A program made the position numbers and the translations under genes. A model generated the notes under the pieces. That model was given only the letters and a program-made list of their open reading frames with translations. It had not been told where the DNA came from and ran no database searches. This document shows, piece after piece, positions 10,911-23,299 of a DNA stretch of 64,000 bases (positions within the stretch are counted from its first letter, which is position 1; each line of letters begins with the position of its first letter). Location: the NCBI GenBank assembly GCA_037951105.1, contig JBAMJV010003990.1, positions 91,205-155,204 of the forward strand, in the 5' to 3' direction. This stretch comes from Echinarachnius parma (lineage: Eukaryota; Echinodermata; Echinoidea; Clypeasteroida; Echinarachniidae).

Positions 10911-11356
10911 TTAAAGGGGTAGTTCAGTTTTGGTATAGAGGGCGCTGCACGAATTTTTTTTGTGAGATAATGCAAAACTCAGTGTCAAATTTGAGAAAGC
11001 ATACAATTTTAACGACAGAAAAATATTGATTTGATCAAAATCGGTTCAGAGACAGCTGAAATATCAATAAATGTATCAAATCGGAATAAAAATTGGGCCC
11101 CAGATTTATTCGATGATTTAAGAAAAAATGCTTACATTATTCAAGTGTTTTCTTTTTAAATAGTTGTTGATGATCTATCGATTTAAACATTATTTCTACA
11201 AAACTTCACATGCATACTTTTGTAAGAAAATGGTTAAAACCAATGCTTTTTTTAGAGAGCGCCCTCTTGTGTTTAAATGGCTCTTTTTGAATGATCACAT
11301 GCGTTTACTTTCGGTTACTAAAGTTCAGCCATACCAAAACTGTACTACTTCTTTAA
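10911..11356 (+). repeat. MITE family C, complete copy
   Basis: Begins TTAAAGGGGTAGTTCAGTTT and ends AAAACTGTACTACTTCTTTAA. Termini are inverted and flanked by TTAA. The TTAA at its right end is also the left TTAA of the next MITE. Confidence 0.82.
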
Positions 11357-11734
11357 AGGGATCTAGTAACTTTCTTGACAAGTGCAAAACGTGATGTGTG
11401 GTTAATATAATGTGTATTGCTGTGATCTGATATGTCCAGAAAGTAATGTGTGACAATTTCAAGTCAATTGGATGTTATTTTATCGAGAAATGAGCGAAAA
11501 TGCAACGTGATATTCACTTACTCAATGATCTTACTTTGTAAACGGCTCAAAAGATCCCGAAATTTAACAGCCGATCACTTCAATCGTAAATATCTTTTGA
11601 ACGAAATGGAAATTTGAAAAACCGAAATCTGTACCATGCTTTCTTTGTTAGTATGAATACAACAAGATATAAGGGAACCGCTAGAATTCCAATTGGATTT
11701 TGAGGATTTGGACAATGTTACTAAGGCCCTTTAA
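11353..11734 (+). repeat. MITE family A, copy 2, complete
   Basis: Runs from TTAA at 11353 (TTAAAGGGATCTAGTAAC) to TTAA at 11731. Full length and in the same orientation as copy 1. Confidence 0.82.
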
Positions 11735-12393
11735 GTTTGCTTTTTTAAGGCAAAATTTCAAAACAGAGCCAATCTCTTTTTGATCAATAGTCCTACGAAC
11801 AACAAGTCATAGCCGTTGACTCGTTTTCGCGATTTGACCAATATTAAATGAAAATGTCCTATCCTATACAGTGTGAGTCAAATAAAACGAAACCGGACTT
11901 TAATAGCTAATAAATCAACAATTCTTTGTTGATATTAGTATCATGTTACAGCTTGGGAAAATTGCGTTTAAAATGATATATCACACACTCACGGTTTACC
12001 GAACGCTGGAACAAGACAACGGCAAACTTTGATACGGGTAGTTTTTGCATGACGTTGGATAATACGGTCGCGTTCGGCGAAGCTTAAAGCGATACAAATC
12101 TATGATATATCATTTTAAAGGCAATTTCCCAAGCTTTAACATTATACCAATATCATATAGATGTATATGTTCATAATTGCGGATATATGAGATATCAAAG
12201 TCCGGCTTCGTTTTTTGTTTACAAGTCCAATTTCAATGATGTGGCTAAGAATTCAACACATGGTCTTTTTAGTTGCTAAGTAAAGTTATTTTAGTGGGTA
12301 CTTTCCAACCCTAGTTGTGGACTAGGAAAACTATTTGCTCCTCACTAAACTTTGTACTTTGAATTACAAGCGAGATTTATTAATATGGGCCCA

Positions 12394-12731
12394 CCCAGCT
12401 AGCCACCTGACGTCGGGCCGATGTCGGAAGTTGGTTGGCGGATGTCGGCATATCGCCGTTGGCTCGAGGTTAAAATGTCCGCCAGCCCAACATCGTCACG
12501 ACGTCATTTTTGTGATATATTGGCATAACGTCATTTTCCGACAATGGCCCAACATCATCTCATGACATGATGTTGGGCCATTGTCGGAAAATGACGTTAT
12601 GCCAATATATCACAAAAATGACGTCGTGACGATGTTGGGCTGGCGGACATTTTAACCTCGAGCCAACGGCGATATGCCGACATCCGCCAACCAACTTCCG
12701 ACATCGGCCCGACGTCAGGTGGCTAGCTGGG
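12394..12731. mobile_element. 338-bp palindromic MITE E, copy 1
   Basis: Almost perfect inverted repeat with arms of about 165 bp, starting CCCAGCTAGCCACCTGACGT and ending with its complement. Flanked by CA at 12392-12393 and 12732-12733. The 71-76 codon frames over it are palindrome artefacts. Confidence 0.88.
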
Positions 12732-12864
12732 CAGGTGCCTGAATAGCAAAGTTTCACTAAAATGAAAACAACCACTTCAATGGGATTTTAAGATATTTGT
12801 TGTCTATTAATTAAACACGGTCATGATTGTTTTACTTATTTATTTGTTTTATTTGTTTACTTAT

Positions 12865-12903
12865 ATTTTGAACGCACCCCCCCCCCCCCCCCCCCCCCCC
12901 CCG
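12865..12903 (+). repeat. C homopolymer tract
   Basis: About 35 uninterrupted C residues. Confidence 0.9.
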
Positions 12904-13607
12904 GCTACGGCCCTGGATACAGAACCAACAATCACCCCTAAATGTTTTCGATCAAAAGTGTTTTTCCTTCATGTCGTAAGGACTAATGCTGCAGCATTAT
13001 TTCGCCGTGGTAGCTAGAGCAAAAGGAAAATCCTTGAGTTATTGTCCCACATGGTCAAATTCGTATTTCTGAAATGCAAAATATTTCATTTTGAACTGAA
13101 TTCATGCCGTTCGATGTCAATAATTGTTTTTTGTTACATATTCCATATTAAATATTCTGCGCTTAACGGGGCCCTATACCTGTCCAGTCCTGAGAATGAG
13201 TATTTTTATTCAGGCAAACATTTTTCAAAAATAAAGTTTATTTCTTGCAGCATTCATACATCATACACTTATATTGGAAAGTTCATGCATTTTTTTTTCA
13301 ACCAATTTCTCTCAGATTTTGTACAAAGCGTTTGTATGTAATAACCCTCAACTGTATGATTCCTAGCTTTTACCTCTCAGTCTAGTGGTTCTTGGGATGT
13401 AGCTCATTCTGTATACAATATACCAACAAACATCAACATGTGGTGGAATAACCCTAATAATATATTAGTGGAGGGTTATGTTTATAAACGCTAATATAGG
13501 GTTTAAAACATGGTTGATTTGAATATGGTGAACATTTTGGGTAGATCCACTGGGAGGTAAAGAGATTTCCGGGAAAACACGGTTTAATGAACATTAAAAT
13601 GTTCCTA

Positions 13608-13945
13608 CCCAGCTAGCCACCTGACGTTGGGCCGATGTCGGAATTTGGTTGCCGGATGTCGGCATATCGCCGTTGGCTCGAGGTTAAAATGTCCGCCAGC
13701 CCAACATCGTCACGACGTCATTTTTGTGATATATTGGCATAAGGTCATTTTCCGACTATGGCCCAACATCATGTCATGAGATGATGTTGGGCCATTGTCG
13801 GAAAATGACGTTATGCCAATATATCACAAAAATGACGTCGTGACGATGCTGGGCTGGCGGACATTTTAACCTCGAGCCAACGGCGATATGCCGACATCCG
13901 ACAACCAAATTCCGACATCGGCCCAACGTCAGGTGGCTAGCTGGG
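13608..13945. mobile_element. 338-bp palindromic MITE E, copy 2
   Basis: Second copy of the same palindrome, flanked by TA at 13606-13607 and 13946-13947. Differs from copy 1 by a few substitutions only, so both are recent. Confidence 0.88.
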
Positions 13946-13947
13946 TA

Positions 13948-15320
13948 CATTTCTGTCAATTGCATGATGAACTGCATTATTATTGCCTAGCCCCTCAAAA
14001 TATAGTCAGTACCACATATTAAATTAAATTAAACTAAACTAAATGTCAACGGTTCAGATGATTATTTATGGGTTTTCAACAATAATTTATGGTAATTTAA
14101 AGGGTCGCAACATTAATATTTTGTTTAATTGTACCTTGTTGCATGCATGTCAAAGGACAAAATAACCATAAACAATAACAAATTATTTGTGTGACCTATT
14201 TCAGGTATATGTCAGCAATTAAAAAATCCTATATTTTATCGTAATATTTTTTTTTTTACAGGACTTTCATGTTTTCATAATGTTAGCCATTCATCTATGC
14301 GTGTGAAATTCGTAACTTTTCCAAATGTTTGTCCATATTTGATTTAAAACAAACAATAATAACATCATGCACGCACATGCATACATGTATATTCGTTTTT
14401 TGCAGGATTTGCAAATTATGGATATTGTATTTCATTTCTTCTAGAATTGTATAATAAAGTTAAAAAGAAGTCTTACATATACAAATAAATAATGACATAA
14501 TACAGTTACCAGTAATTAACTTCCTAAAATGCGATATCAATTATGTATTTTTCGTATTTTTTATGAATCTACCACAAAACACGATAAATAATTAAGTCAT
14601 TCACGCTTTTTATACAATTATAATGTTTTTGATATGTCAAACTGGAAGAAAAATGATGAAAATAAACATATATTTTGTTTTTTATTTAATTAGATTGATT
14701 TAATTTACTTCGTATGCATACAGTATCAGATTAACACAAGAGGTGTTCTTTTCTTTAAATATGTTCTTAACCGTCTATGGACAACAATTTAAAATTGAAA
14801 TTGAAAGAAGAAGAAAACCTTGCAAAATTATATACTTTTGCGATACATGCCACAGGCTGAGAATGTAGCGCAATATATGCACCAAATTACTTCAAAAGAC
14901 AGTGAAGAAAAATAATTAGGCATTTTTGGAAAAAAGGAATATAATATGATAATAAATAAATAAAATGGGGGCAAAATACAAAATATAACCATAAATATAG
15001 GGTTCGAGTTAACACACATTATATACTATATGATGAATAGTATTAATTTATATTAGATAGATAGTTGTATTGAATATGCCTACTTGCGTAAAACTACAAA
15101 GACATAAACGTCATGACGAAGTTTAAAGAAATTGTAATTGGTGTACAAGTATTCATTGTCAAACACTGGTATTTTGTATTAGTATAGGCACTCCAAAATT
15201 AATTGTACTTTTCACAAGGTAATCTTGTTCTTTTGTTTATAATATGTGTGAAAAGGCGTGGGGAAATAAATAAGCATAAATCATGTAAAAAATATACATC
15301 ATTTCGAATAGAAGGATGCG
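13948..15320. other. AT-rich intron 1 of gene 2
   Basis: Low-complexity AT-rich stretch with no supported exon or repeat family member. Confidence 0.45.
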
Positions 15321-15329
15321 AAAACTCAC

Positions 15330-15396
15330 CAGTAGCCGTGAAGAGGATCCCAACAAGGAGAAACACAATCCAAATAAAACGTTTGACATCTGCCAT
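15330..15396 (-). CDS. Gene 2 exon 1: signal peptide
   Basis: ATG at 15396-15394 opens a 22-codon signal sequence, MADVKRFIWIVFLLVGILFT, ending ACT G|GTGAGT. The phase-1 exit matches the phase-1 entry of exon 2. A hydrophobic core of about 14 residues follows Lys-Arg, as expected for ER targeting. It is paralogous to gene 1 exon 1 (MADASRLLWIVLLFG...). The start is chosen because the MAD start is shared by both paralogues. The mature protein should begin close to the exon junction. Confidence 0.85.
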
Positions 15397-16720
15397 GTCT
15401 GTTACTTTAAGATGACTCTAGCGCTTTAAAATGCCTAGTTCAGACGAAACGACATGTTTAAGACGGGCCGAAGCCAGTTTTCACCAAAATGTCAGCCATG
15501 ACTGATAGGTTTGACGCGCGTTTTCAAATGATGCGATCACGACAAATGTCCGGACTTATATCAGCGAACTGTGCGGCTGTTTGGGGCGAAGAAGAGAAAG
15601 TCGTGATAGAGAGATATAGATGGAGAGGGGGAGAGAACAGAGCAAGTGAACGAGAGAGAGGAAGAGGGGGAGGGAGGAGGGGAGAGAGAGAGGAGTGGAG
15701 ACGTGAAAATAGACAAGGGTCAAATACACAGGGAAAAGGCGGGGTTAGATATAAAAGGAGAGACATGCGCATGTCCAAAGGTAAACATGTAGTGAATCCA
15801 AATTAATATAAATGATGCATCATGATGATGAAGGAAATAAAAAGGCAACAAAAACCTAGATAACTTGGTCAAAATTCTTGATTTGTCTTGTTACTTGTTT
15901 TCAATTTTGTTCATAATCGTTTTTGTTTTTATTATAAAATATTTAACCTCTTTCTCAAACAAGGATCAAATAGCGTTCAATATGTTTATTGACATCTCCT
16001 TGCCTATTAGAAACGGCCCAGCAATTTTGTTTTCGTTATCAAACTTTTCTTTTCGTTTTTATTATAAATGATTTAACCTCTTTATCTCATGAACTCTTTC
16101 TCAAACGTGGATCAAATACCGTTCAATATGTTTATTGACATCTCCTTGCTTCTTAGCAACGACCCTGCACAATTTGTTCGTTATCAAACTTTTCTTTTCG
16201 CTTGATAAAAGTATTTAACCTCTTTATCTCATGAACTCTTTCTCATACGTGGATGGTTCAATATGTTTATTGACATCGAGTCCTTGCTTCTTAGCAACGA
16301 CCCTGCACACTTTTTCATTATCAAACTTTTCTTTTCGTTTGATAAAAATATTTAACCTCTTTATCTCATGAACTCTTTCTCATACGTGGATGGTTCAATA
16401 TGTTTATTGATATCGAGTCCTTGCTTCTTAGCAACGATCCTCTACCCTTTTCGATGTTGGAAATAATGTATTTTAGTTTCATCTGTATATGCCATTTCAT
16501 ATCCCGGTTGTTCATGGCTTACCTCTATGCAGTGAAACGTGGCAAATTATCATTAACAATTTAAAATCGTTAAGCCTAACGGGCTGTTGAACAGGTAAGT
16601 GAGCATAGATAATTTGCGATGATATGATGAATATAGGAGTACGTTTTGGGGTAATATTGATCTTAGTGGCGACTTTATATCGACATGTGTTTATGGCCGG
16701 ACGTATTCCCAAGCGTTTTA
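15397..16720 (-). promoter_or_regulatory. Upstream region of gene 2, shared with gene 1
   Basis: Three blocks recur upstream of gene 1 at matching order: a GACGCGCGTTTTCAAA block (15513-15530; 52466-52483), a purine-rich plus-strand tract (15590-15715; 52555-52700), and a TGCAGTGAAA..TG.CAAATT block (16529-16555; 53029-53055). The duplication that made the two genes therefore carried at least 1.2 kb of upstream DNA. No TATA box or start site can be assigned with confidence. Confidence 0.6.
15905..16450 (+). repeat. Four tandem units of about 140 bp
   Basis: GTTCAATATGTTTATTGACAT-like sequence recurs at about 15975, 16120, 16256 and 16394, each followed by TTAGCAACGACCC and TTTCTTTTCG. Gene 1 has a single diverged unit at about 52915-52955, so the array expanded after duplication. 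Confidence 0.75.
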
Positions 16721-16801
16721 ATAAAAGGGGTTTTGGTTTAAGATCGTTTCTAAGCCTCTGACTGCCGAATTAATTGTTCAAGAATTAATTTGACTAATGT
16801 A

Positions 16802-17179
16802 TTAAAGGTGCACCTGTAAAGTGTCAGATATTGCCCAAATTGACATTTGAGACTTCAATTCTGTAATAAAATCATTGCAAGATATGTCCGAATGATGTGT
16901 GAAAGTTTCATTGAAAGAGAACACTGCTTTCCTGGATAAAAAAGCAAAATTATGCGTCAGCTTTTACAACGAATTACTGCATGACGTCTATGAGGTTTAT
17001 GACCGTTCATTAACGCTCTTGAGCTGAATGATAGATATCGTCATACTAAAGGGGCATTTACAAAAATCTAACCCTATTTTATTCTTCTCTTACCATAAGC
17101 TAAACAACACGATATAAGAGAAACGAGGAAGCTCCAAGTAATTTTCGTGGAGTTAGACACTTTACAGGCATCCCTTTAA
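16802..17179 (+). repeat. MITE family H, complete copy
   Basis: TTAA at 16802-16805 and 17176-17179. Left end TTAAAGGTGCACCTGTAAAG; right end inverted, ACTTTACAGGCATCC. Confidence 0.8.
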
Positions 17180-17317
17180 GCCAAATGTACATATTTAGCT
17201 GTTTAATCTCCCATTCTTATACAAATGATTTTAATAAAGGAGGTTGTGCAAGTCTGAGTGTGAATATAAACAGCTTACTTCCAAAAGGCGCTAAATCCAC
17301 TTTTATTAAAAATTTAG

Positions 17318-17955
17318 TTAAAGGGATCTATAGTAACATTGTCCAAATCCTCAAAATCCATTTGGAATTCTAGCGGTTCCCTCATACTTTGTTGTATTTG
17401 TATTAACAATAGAAGCATGGGACAGGTTTCGTTTTGTTCTCGAATTTCCCTTTGGTAAAAAAAAAAATTTAAGGTTGAAGTGCTCAGAATTTCAACTATC
17501 CACTGGATATTTGTAACCGTGTACAAAGTCAGTGCAATGAGTTAGTGAAAATCACTTTGCACTATTGCTCATTACTCGGCCATATAACATCCATTTAACT
17601 TGAAATGTTCACACAATACCCAGCCAACATAATGAAGAGCTTTCTTTCAAAAGACGCTATATCCACTTTTTCAACTTTCGAGGAAAACAGGTTTCTTTGC
17701 CCAACTTTGTACACGTACCTATGGGAATATGAAAATTGAACTTTCTATATTTTGATTTTGAGTGAGTAATTTGTCGTAAAATGTGGATTCCTAGATACCT
17801 ACGTAGCTTATAAATATATATATATATATCGTTAACTCAATTTTTTATGGAAAGTGGATTTAGCGCCTTTTGGAACGAAGCTCTTCATATCAGATAACAA
17901 CAATATACATTGTATCAATTATTCATCACTTTTTGCCCATGTCAGCACTAAGCTA
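17318..17955 (-). repeat. MITE family A, copy 3, split by MITE B
   Basis: Starts at TTAA 17318 in reverse orientation and is interrupted at 17632-17887 by MITE B. It resumes with CAGATAACAACAATATACAT and ends near 17955. Confidence 0.75.
17632..17887. mobile_element. MITE B with TA target duplication
   Basis: Ends ATGAAGAGC...GCTCTTCA are inverted, with AAAGGCGCTAAATCCACTTT inside. TA dinucleotides flank both sides within MITE A. Further copies or fragments lie at 17262-17312, 17960-18118 and 56384-56610. Confidence 0.75.
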
Positions 17956-18604
17956 AGTCGCTATTAATGCAAATTTTAGGACAAATTACACAATTAAAAA
18001 CAAAACAAAGAACGTTCATTTTCTATTCCCATGGCATGTGAACAAAGTTGGACAAAGAAACCTGTTTTTCTCTAAATATGAAAAAGTGGTTTTAGCGCAT
18101 TTTTTAATTAGCTCTTCATATAAGTCATTAAAAACGTTGCATTTAGCAGCCGAGTTAATGGATCTGATTATATGAGCAGTGAGACGTCAGGAGACTGTGA
18201 CACTCAAATGGTTAAAGGGGTAGTTCAGTTTTGGTAGAGAGGGCGCTGCACATCACAATTTTGTTGTGAGGTAATGACAAACTGAGTGTCGAATTTCAGA
18301 GAACATGCAATTTTAATGGCAGAATAAACTTTATTTGGTCAAAATCGGTCCAGAAACGGCTGAAATATCAATAAATATATCTGATCTTATAATTATTTGG
18401 GGCCCAAATAATAAGATGAATTTTTCAAAAAATTAAAAAAATGCATACACTTTTTCAAAAAAATTCAAAAGCGGTTTTTAAATAGTTGTTGATGATCTCT
18501 CTATTTAATCATGATTTCAATAAAGCATCACATCCATAATTTTTTATGAAAGATGGTTAAAACCAATGCCTTTTTAAAGAGCGCCCTATTATACAAATAA
18601 TACA

Positions 18605-18760
18605 CGATCTAGAGTGCATTGTGTAAATGCATCGCACGCGAGGGCTATGTTAGCTGTGCGGCGCACGAGGCGTGAGCCGAGTGCGTAAGGCACAGCTAAC
18701 ATAGCCCGAGAGTGTGATGAATTGACATGATGCACGATAATAAGTAGTATTATTTGTTTT
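18605..18760. repeat. Hairpin with GC-rich loop
   Basis: GGGCTATGTTAGCTGTGC at about 18643 pairs with GCACAGCTAACATAGCCC near 18690, around a GGCGCACGAGGCGTGAGCC loop. Diverged inverted flanks extend outward. Similar in design to 27396-27480. Confidence 0.65.
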
Positions 18761-19185
18761 ATAAAACGAACTCAACCACGGAATTGTTTATTTTGCTGGA
18801 TTATTAAAAACAGACAATTGGTAACCCAGAGTTTACAAAATTCATCAACACTTTATACTGCACTCGCTTCACTGAATTTGACTCTAGCTCTGTATGCAGC
18901 GCAGCTCAGCAGATCATGGAATTGCTATGGAATTGCCGATAATTTCCCGTAAAACTGAGAATTATCAAAGAATTGTATGCATTTCCATTACAAAACTTAC
19001 CAACATCAAACCACATATCCATATAATTCACGAAACTGCTAAGATTTATTTACTACAGAACAGAGAATTTACAAAACCAAGCATTTTCCATCTTTTTTTG
19101 TTCCCTTTCGCAAGTTTGTCTTCGAGAGGTTTGTCTGTAATCGTTTGTGATCGTTTATGATCGTTTATGATCGTTCATGATCATA

Positions 19186-22100
19186 ATCGTTTAGATTATT
19201 TTTTTATTTCATATAGTTTAGAACAAATTGTCTTAAAATGTAATATAATACCATCAAGTGCACCAGATCATTTTGCTGTTCAGTTACAATTTTATAATTT
19301 GCCTAATTTTTCAATTAAAGGTAAAGGTAGTTACTGGAAGTTCAATAATAGTTTATGTGGAGATGGGGAATTTATTAGACAGATGGAAGTGGAAATAGGG
19401 AGATTAAGAAATATATATGAAAAAGAAATTAAAGATGTAAGAGTGTATTGGGATTTTTTGAAAATGAAAATTAGCAATTTTATTAGGAAATTTTCTAAAG
19501 AAAAATCTAGAAAAAGGAAAGAAAAAGTTCAAAATCTTGAAAATGATATAAGTGTAATTGAAAAAGAATTGATAGAAAAGGTAGAAAAGGAAAAGGTTGA
19601 TTTGTTGGAAAATAAAAGAATGGAGTTAAAAAAATGTTATGAATATATTAATGAGGGTTTGAAAGTTCGATCTCGAGCATCATTTTATGAGAGAGGGGAA
19701 CAAAATACTAAATATTTTGTGCAACTAATGGAAGCAAATAAAAAGAAGACAATTATAAGTAAATTATTAGTAGATGGAGGAAAAATAAGTTTTGATATGG
19801 ATATTATTATTCGGGAAATACAAAGGTTTTATGCTGGATTATATTCCAAATTTGTTGTTGATGTAGAATTATTTAATGAAAGTTTATTTTTTAAAGGTTT
19901 GCCAAAATTAGGTTTAGAATCAAAGGAAATTTGCGAAGGTAATATAACTCGAGGGGAATGTATAGCGGTTTTAAAAGAAATGAAAGGTAATAAGTCACCC
20001 GGAAACGATGGTCTTAGTGTAGAGTTTCATGAATTATTTTGGCCTGTTATTGGTGATATTGTGGTAAGGGCTTTAAATGAAGCATTTGTTAAAGAAGAAT
20101 TATCTTCTTCACAAAAACAAGCTATTATAATATTGATTCAAAAGGAAGATAAAGACCCCTTACAAATAACAAATTACAGGCCTATATCATTATTAAATGT
20201 AGATTACATAATTTTAGCTAAGATATTGTCTGTTCGGATTAAAAAAGTATTAGGGGAACTTATTAGTATAGATCAGGTAGGATATTTAAAAGGGAGAAAT
20301 ATCGGTGAGGCTATAAGATTGATAGACGATATGATTTTCTATACTAAAACAAATAATATACCAGGGTTTTTATTAGCCATTGACTTTAAAAAGGCTTTTG
20401 ATACTGTTTCTCATGATTTTTTGCAAAATGTGTTAAAGACGTTTGGTTTTGGGACTTCATTTTGTAAATGGGTTCGTACACTCTACAAGGGCGCTCAGAG
20501 TTGTGTATTTAACGGCAATGTATCGACTGGTTATTTTAATATTATGAAAGGGGTAAGGCAGGGAGACCCCTTATCACCCTATTTATTTATATTATGTATA
20601 GAAACTTTAGCACGCTCGATTAGGACCGACAATGAAATTTCAGGGTTTATTTTGGGAAATGCACATATTAAACAAGTATTATACGCAGACGATATGACGC
20701 TTTTTGTAAAAGATAAAGATTCGTTGATAAAATTAAATGAAAAATTTGAAACTTTTGCTATAATATCGGGATTACAAATTAATCGAGACAAAACATATGT
20801 TTTGTTATTAGGCCCTCTTCATGGAAAAGAAATTGTAACTCCTTTTGGTACAAAAGTTGGGATGATTAAAATATTAGGTGTATATTTTTCTATGGACCCT
20901 GAAGTTCGAGAAAGAATGAATTATAAAGAAATTTTAAGTAAAATTAAACATTTATTAATATGGTGGAAACAGCGGGACTTGACCCTGATGGGAAAAATTC
21001 AATTGATAAAGACGTTTGTGATTTCTAAATTAATATTTGTATCTTCACTCACTCCAATTCCGCAAGGTGTAATAGAAGATTTGAATAGATTAATATTTGA
21101 TTTTTTGTGGCATGGAAAAGATAAAATTAAACGGGAAGTTACTTTTTTGAATTACGAAAAAGGGGGTCTAAAAATGATTGATTTTCAATTATTTATTCGG
21201 ACACAGAGAATAATGTGGATTAAGAGACTTTTTGAGGGGGAATCAATGATGGGATGGAAAAGAGTTTTTAAATTCATGACTAGACAAGCAGGAGGTTTGT
21301 TGGTTTTCTTTTGTAATGTTTCATTTGATTTATTGAATTTGTCACTTCCGGGTTTTTATAGGGAAATGTTAGAAGCTTGGATAGGTTCAAAAGATTTTTT
21401 GTTAAAAGAAACTGGAAGCAGGAATCAAATTGTTTTTAATAATAGATATATTCGAATTAATGGACAAATTTATTATAATGAAACATTATTTTTGAAAAAT
21501 GTTTATAAAATACATCATATAGTCGATAGCAAAGGAAGAATAAAATCTGTCAAGGAATTTATGAGACTAGGATTAGATAGGTCAGAAATTGACATAGTGA
21601 AACAGATTTTTGAAAATATACCATTTATATGGAAACAATTGTTAAGTAGAGATTATAATGTGATGGAAAATACTGCACTGAATTTGGAGTTTCGATTGAG
21701 TGGAAAAGATTATTCATTGTGTGATATAACTTCAAAATATATATATGATCATTTGTTAAATTTAAGATTAGAGAAGTCTTTTGCAGTTCGCAACATAGAA
21801 CACTTATATAATGTTTTTGGAAAAGATAATGAAAATATTTTTGTACGTTCCCGAAAATCCACGCTTAATAGTTCACTAAGGGAATTTCAATTTAAATTAC
21901 TATACAATCTTATTTATACAAAGAAACACATGTTTACTTTTCATATGGGGGATAGTAATTTATGCTCTTTTTGTCATAAAATGCAGGAAACATATGAACA
22001 TTTGTTTTACTTTTGTGAAAAAGTAAGAATGATCTGGGTAGACTGCGGTAACGAGTTTGATTTAGAAGAATTAATAAATATAGATTGGAAAGGGGTCCAT

Positions 22101-22631
22101 GTAGGAATCAAGGTTAGTAATGTAGGAAAAGATCTATTATTAAATCATGTTATATTGTTGATAAAAAGTATGATATTTGTTAATAGTAGAATGAAAGATT
22201 ATCCTCCAACTATAAAAGATATTAAAGATACATTATTGAAAAATAAAGAGGAAGAAAGAAAGATAGCTGAACAGAGAGGAACATTGCAAATTCATTATAG
22301 AAAATGGAACACACTCTCTGACTAGGGTATGACACAGAGACACCATGTACAGAGTTCTTACTACCGCCTCCCCCCCCCTTTTTTTTCTTTTTCTTTTTAT
22401 CTTTCTTCTGTTAGTTCGCTATTGTTTCTCTGTTTTACTATAGATCTCTTTTTTTCTCAAACACTATGATTATCATTATATGTATAAGAACAGATTGTAT
22501 ATGTATATGTAATGCTGTACACAATTAGTTTGTTGTACTTATATGAATGATTTGTATTGTAAATTTACGTTGTAAATTTGTTTGAGAGAAAATAAAATAC
22601 TATTACAAAACAAAAAAAATGATCGTTTAGA
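19186..22631 (+). mobile_element. 5'-truncated Tx1/L1-like LINE
   Basis: The coding region is followed by a ~290-bp 3' UTR and an A-rich tail (about 22605-22620). The 10-mer ATCGTTTAGA at 19186-19195 recurs at 22622-22631. The left copy overlaps the coding sequence, so this is either a target duplication joined at microhomology or chance similarity. Four tandem TGATCGTTTA-like decamers precede the 5' junction (19146-19180). Confidence 0.75.
19187..22325 (+). CDS. Tx1/L1-like reverse transcriptase ORF, open for about 1,045 codons
   Basis: Genuine coding appears to start at NRLDYFFIS, the end of an apurinic-type endonuclease, whose final motif follows as SSAPDHFAV. Next are a coiled-coil-like charged region (about residues 60-180) and the reverse transcriptase: KGNKSPGNDGLSVEFHELF, ITNYRPISLLNVDY, FLLAIDFKKAFDTVSHDF, KGVRQGDPLSPYLF, and catalytic VLYADDMTLF (YADD near 20682-20693). 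Thumb-like sequence WWKQRDLTLMGKIQLIK follows, and near the C-terminus there is a CSFCHKMQET..H..YFC zinc-knuckle-like motif. No frameshift or stop interrupts it, so the insertion is young. Most of the endonuclease and any ORF1 are missing. Codon use is strongly AT-rich. The ATG at 19167 lies in flanking repeat and is not trusted as a start. Confidence 0.88.
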
Positions 22632-22847
22632 ATATGACTTGTGATCGTATCGGAGGATGATCGGGACTTCGATGTTTGTGCTAGTGAAGTCATGCGTTGG
22701 CTCACCCTGTGGTGAGATTAAATGTCTTTTTGAAACAAACTCATGGAAACTGTGTTGTCATATAGTCATTATTCCTGTTATAGAATCCATTCCCTTAATT
22801 CAGTCTTCGTAGAGCTATGTAAACAAACATTGTGACGTCACGGGGTT

Positions 22848-22935
22848 ACGCACCTTCGGCACGATGGTTGCACACCTTCGGCACGATGGTTGCGCTGCTA
22901 TCGGCACGATGGTTGCACAGGTATCGGCACGGTAG
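22848..22935 (+). repeat. Tandem 24-bp units, about four copies
   Basis: Variants of CTTCGGCACGATGGTTGCA repeated head to tail. Confidence 0.75.
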
Positions 22936-23299
22936 TGCAGGTGGTGAAAAGTAATCAATCCCCACGTGATCGATATTAGCCAATCACGTTACTGAATTTA
23001 CCGGAGCCGTTTTATAATGTGTTTTAATGGCTCTTTTTGAATGATAATGGGCTTTTTACTTAGTCGTTTGTAATTTTGTATACTTTTCGAGCATGGTGGA
23101 GTTATAACTATTAGTTTATAATGTTACTGTCCAGGTTTGGTAACTAAAGTTCAGCCTTAACAAAACTGTACTACTCCTTTAAACATGTTTGTAATCCAGT
23201 CAGTGGTCCTTCGAATCTTAAACAAAAAGAAAAATGATAGACTACGAGCGGAATTTGGTTATTGTTTTCTTTGCTGGCAAATTCATGAATTAACATAAT

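Larger units (their letters stand above)
18212..23182 (+). repeat. MITE family C, copy 2, split by a 4.4-kb insertion
   Basis: The left part runs from TTAA at 18212 to about 18595, and the right part resumes near 23015 and ends at TTAA 23179-23182. Joined, they match the 446-bp copy at 10911. The insert holds a GC-rich hairpin, a Tx1-like LINE and a short tandem array. Confidence 0.75.
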
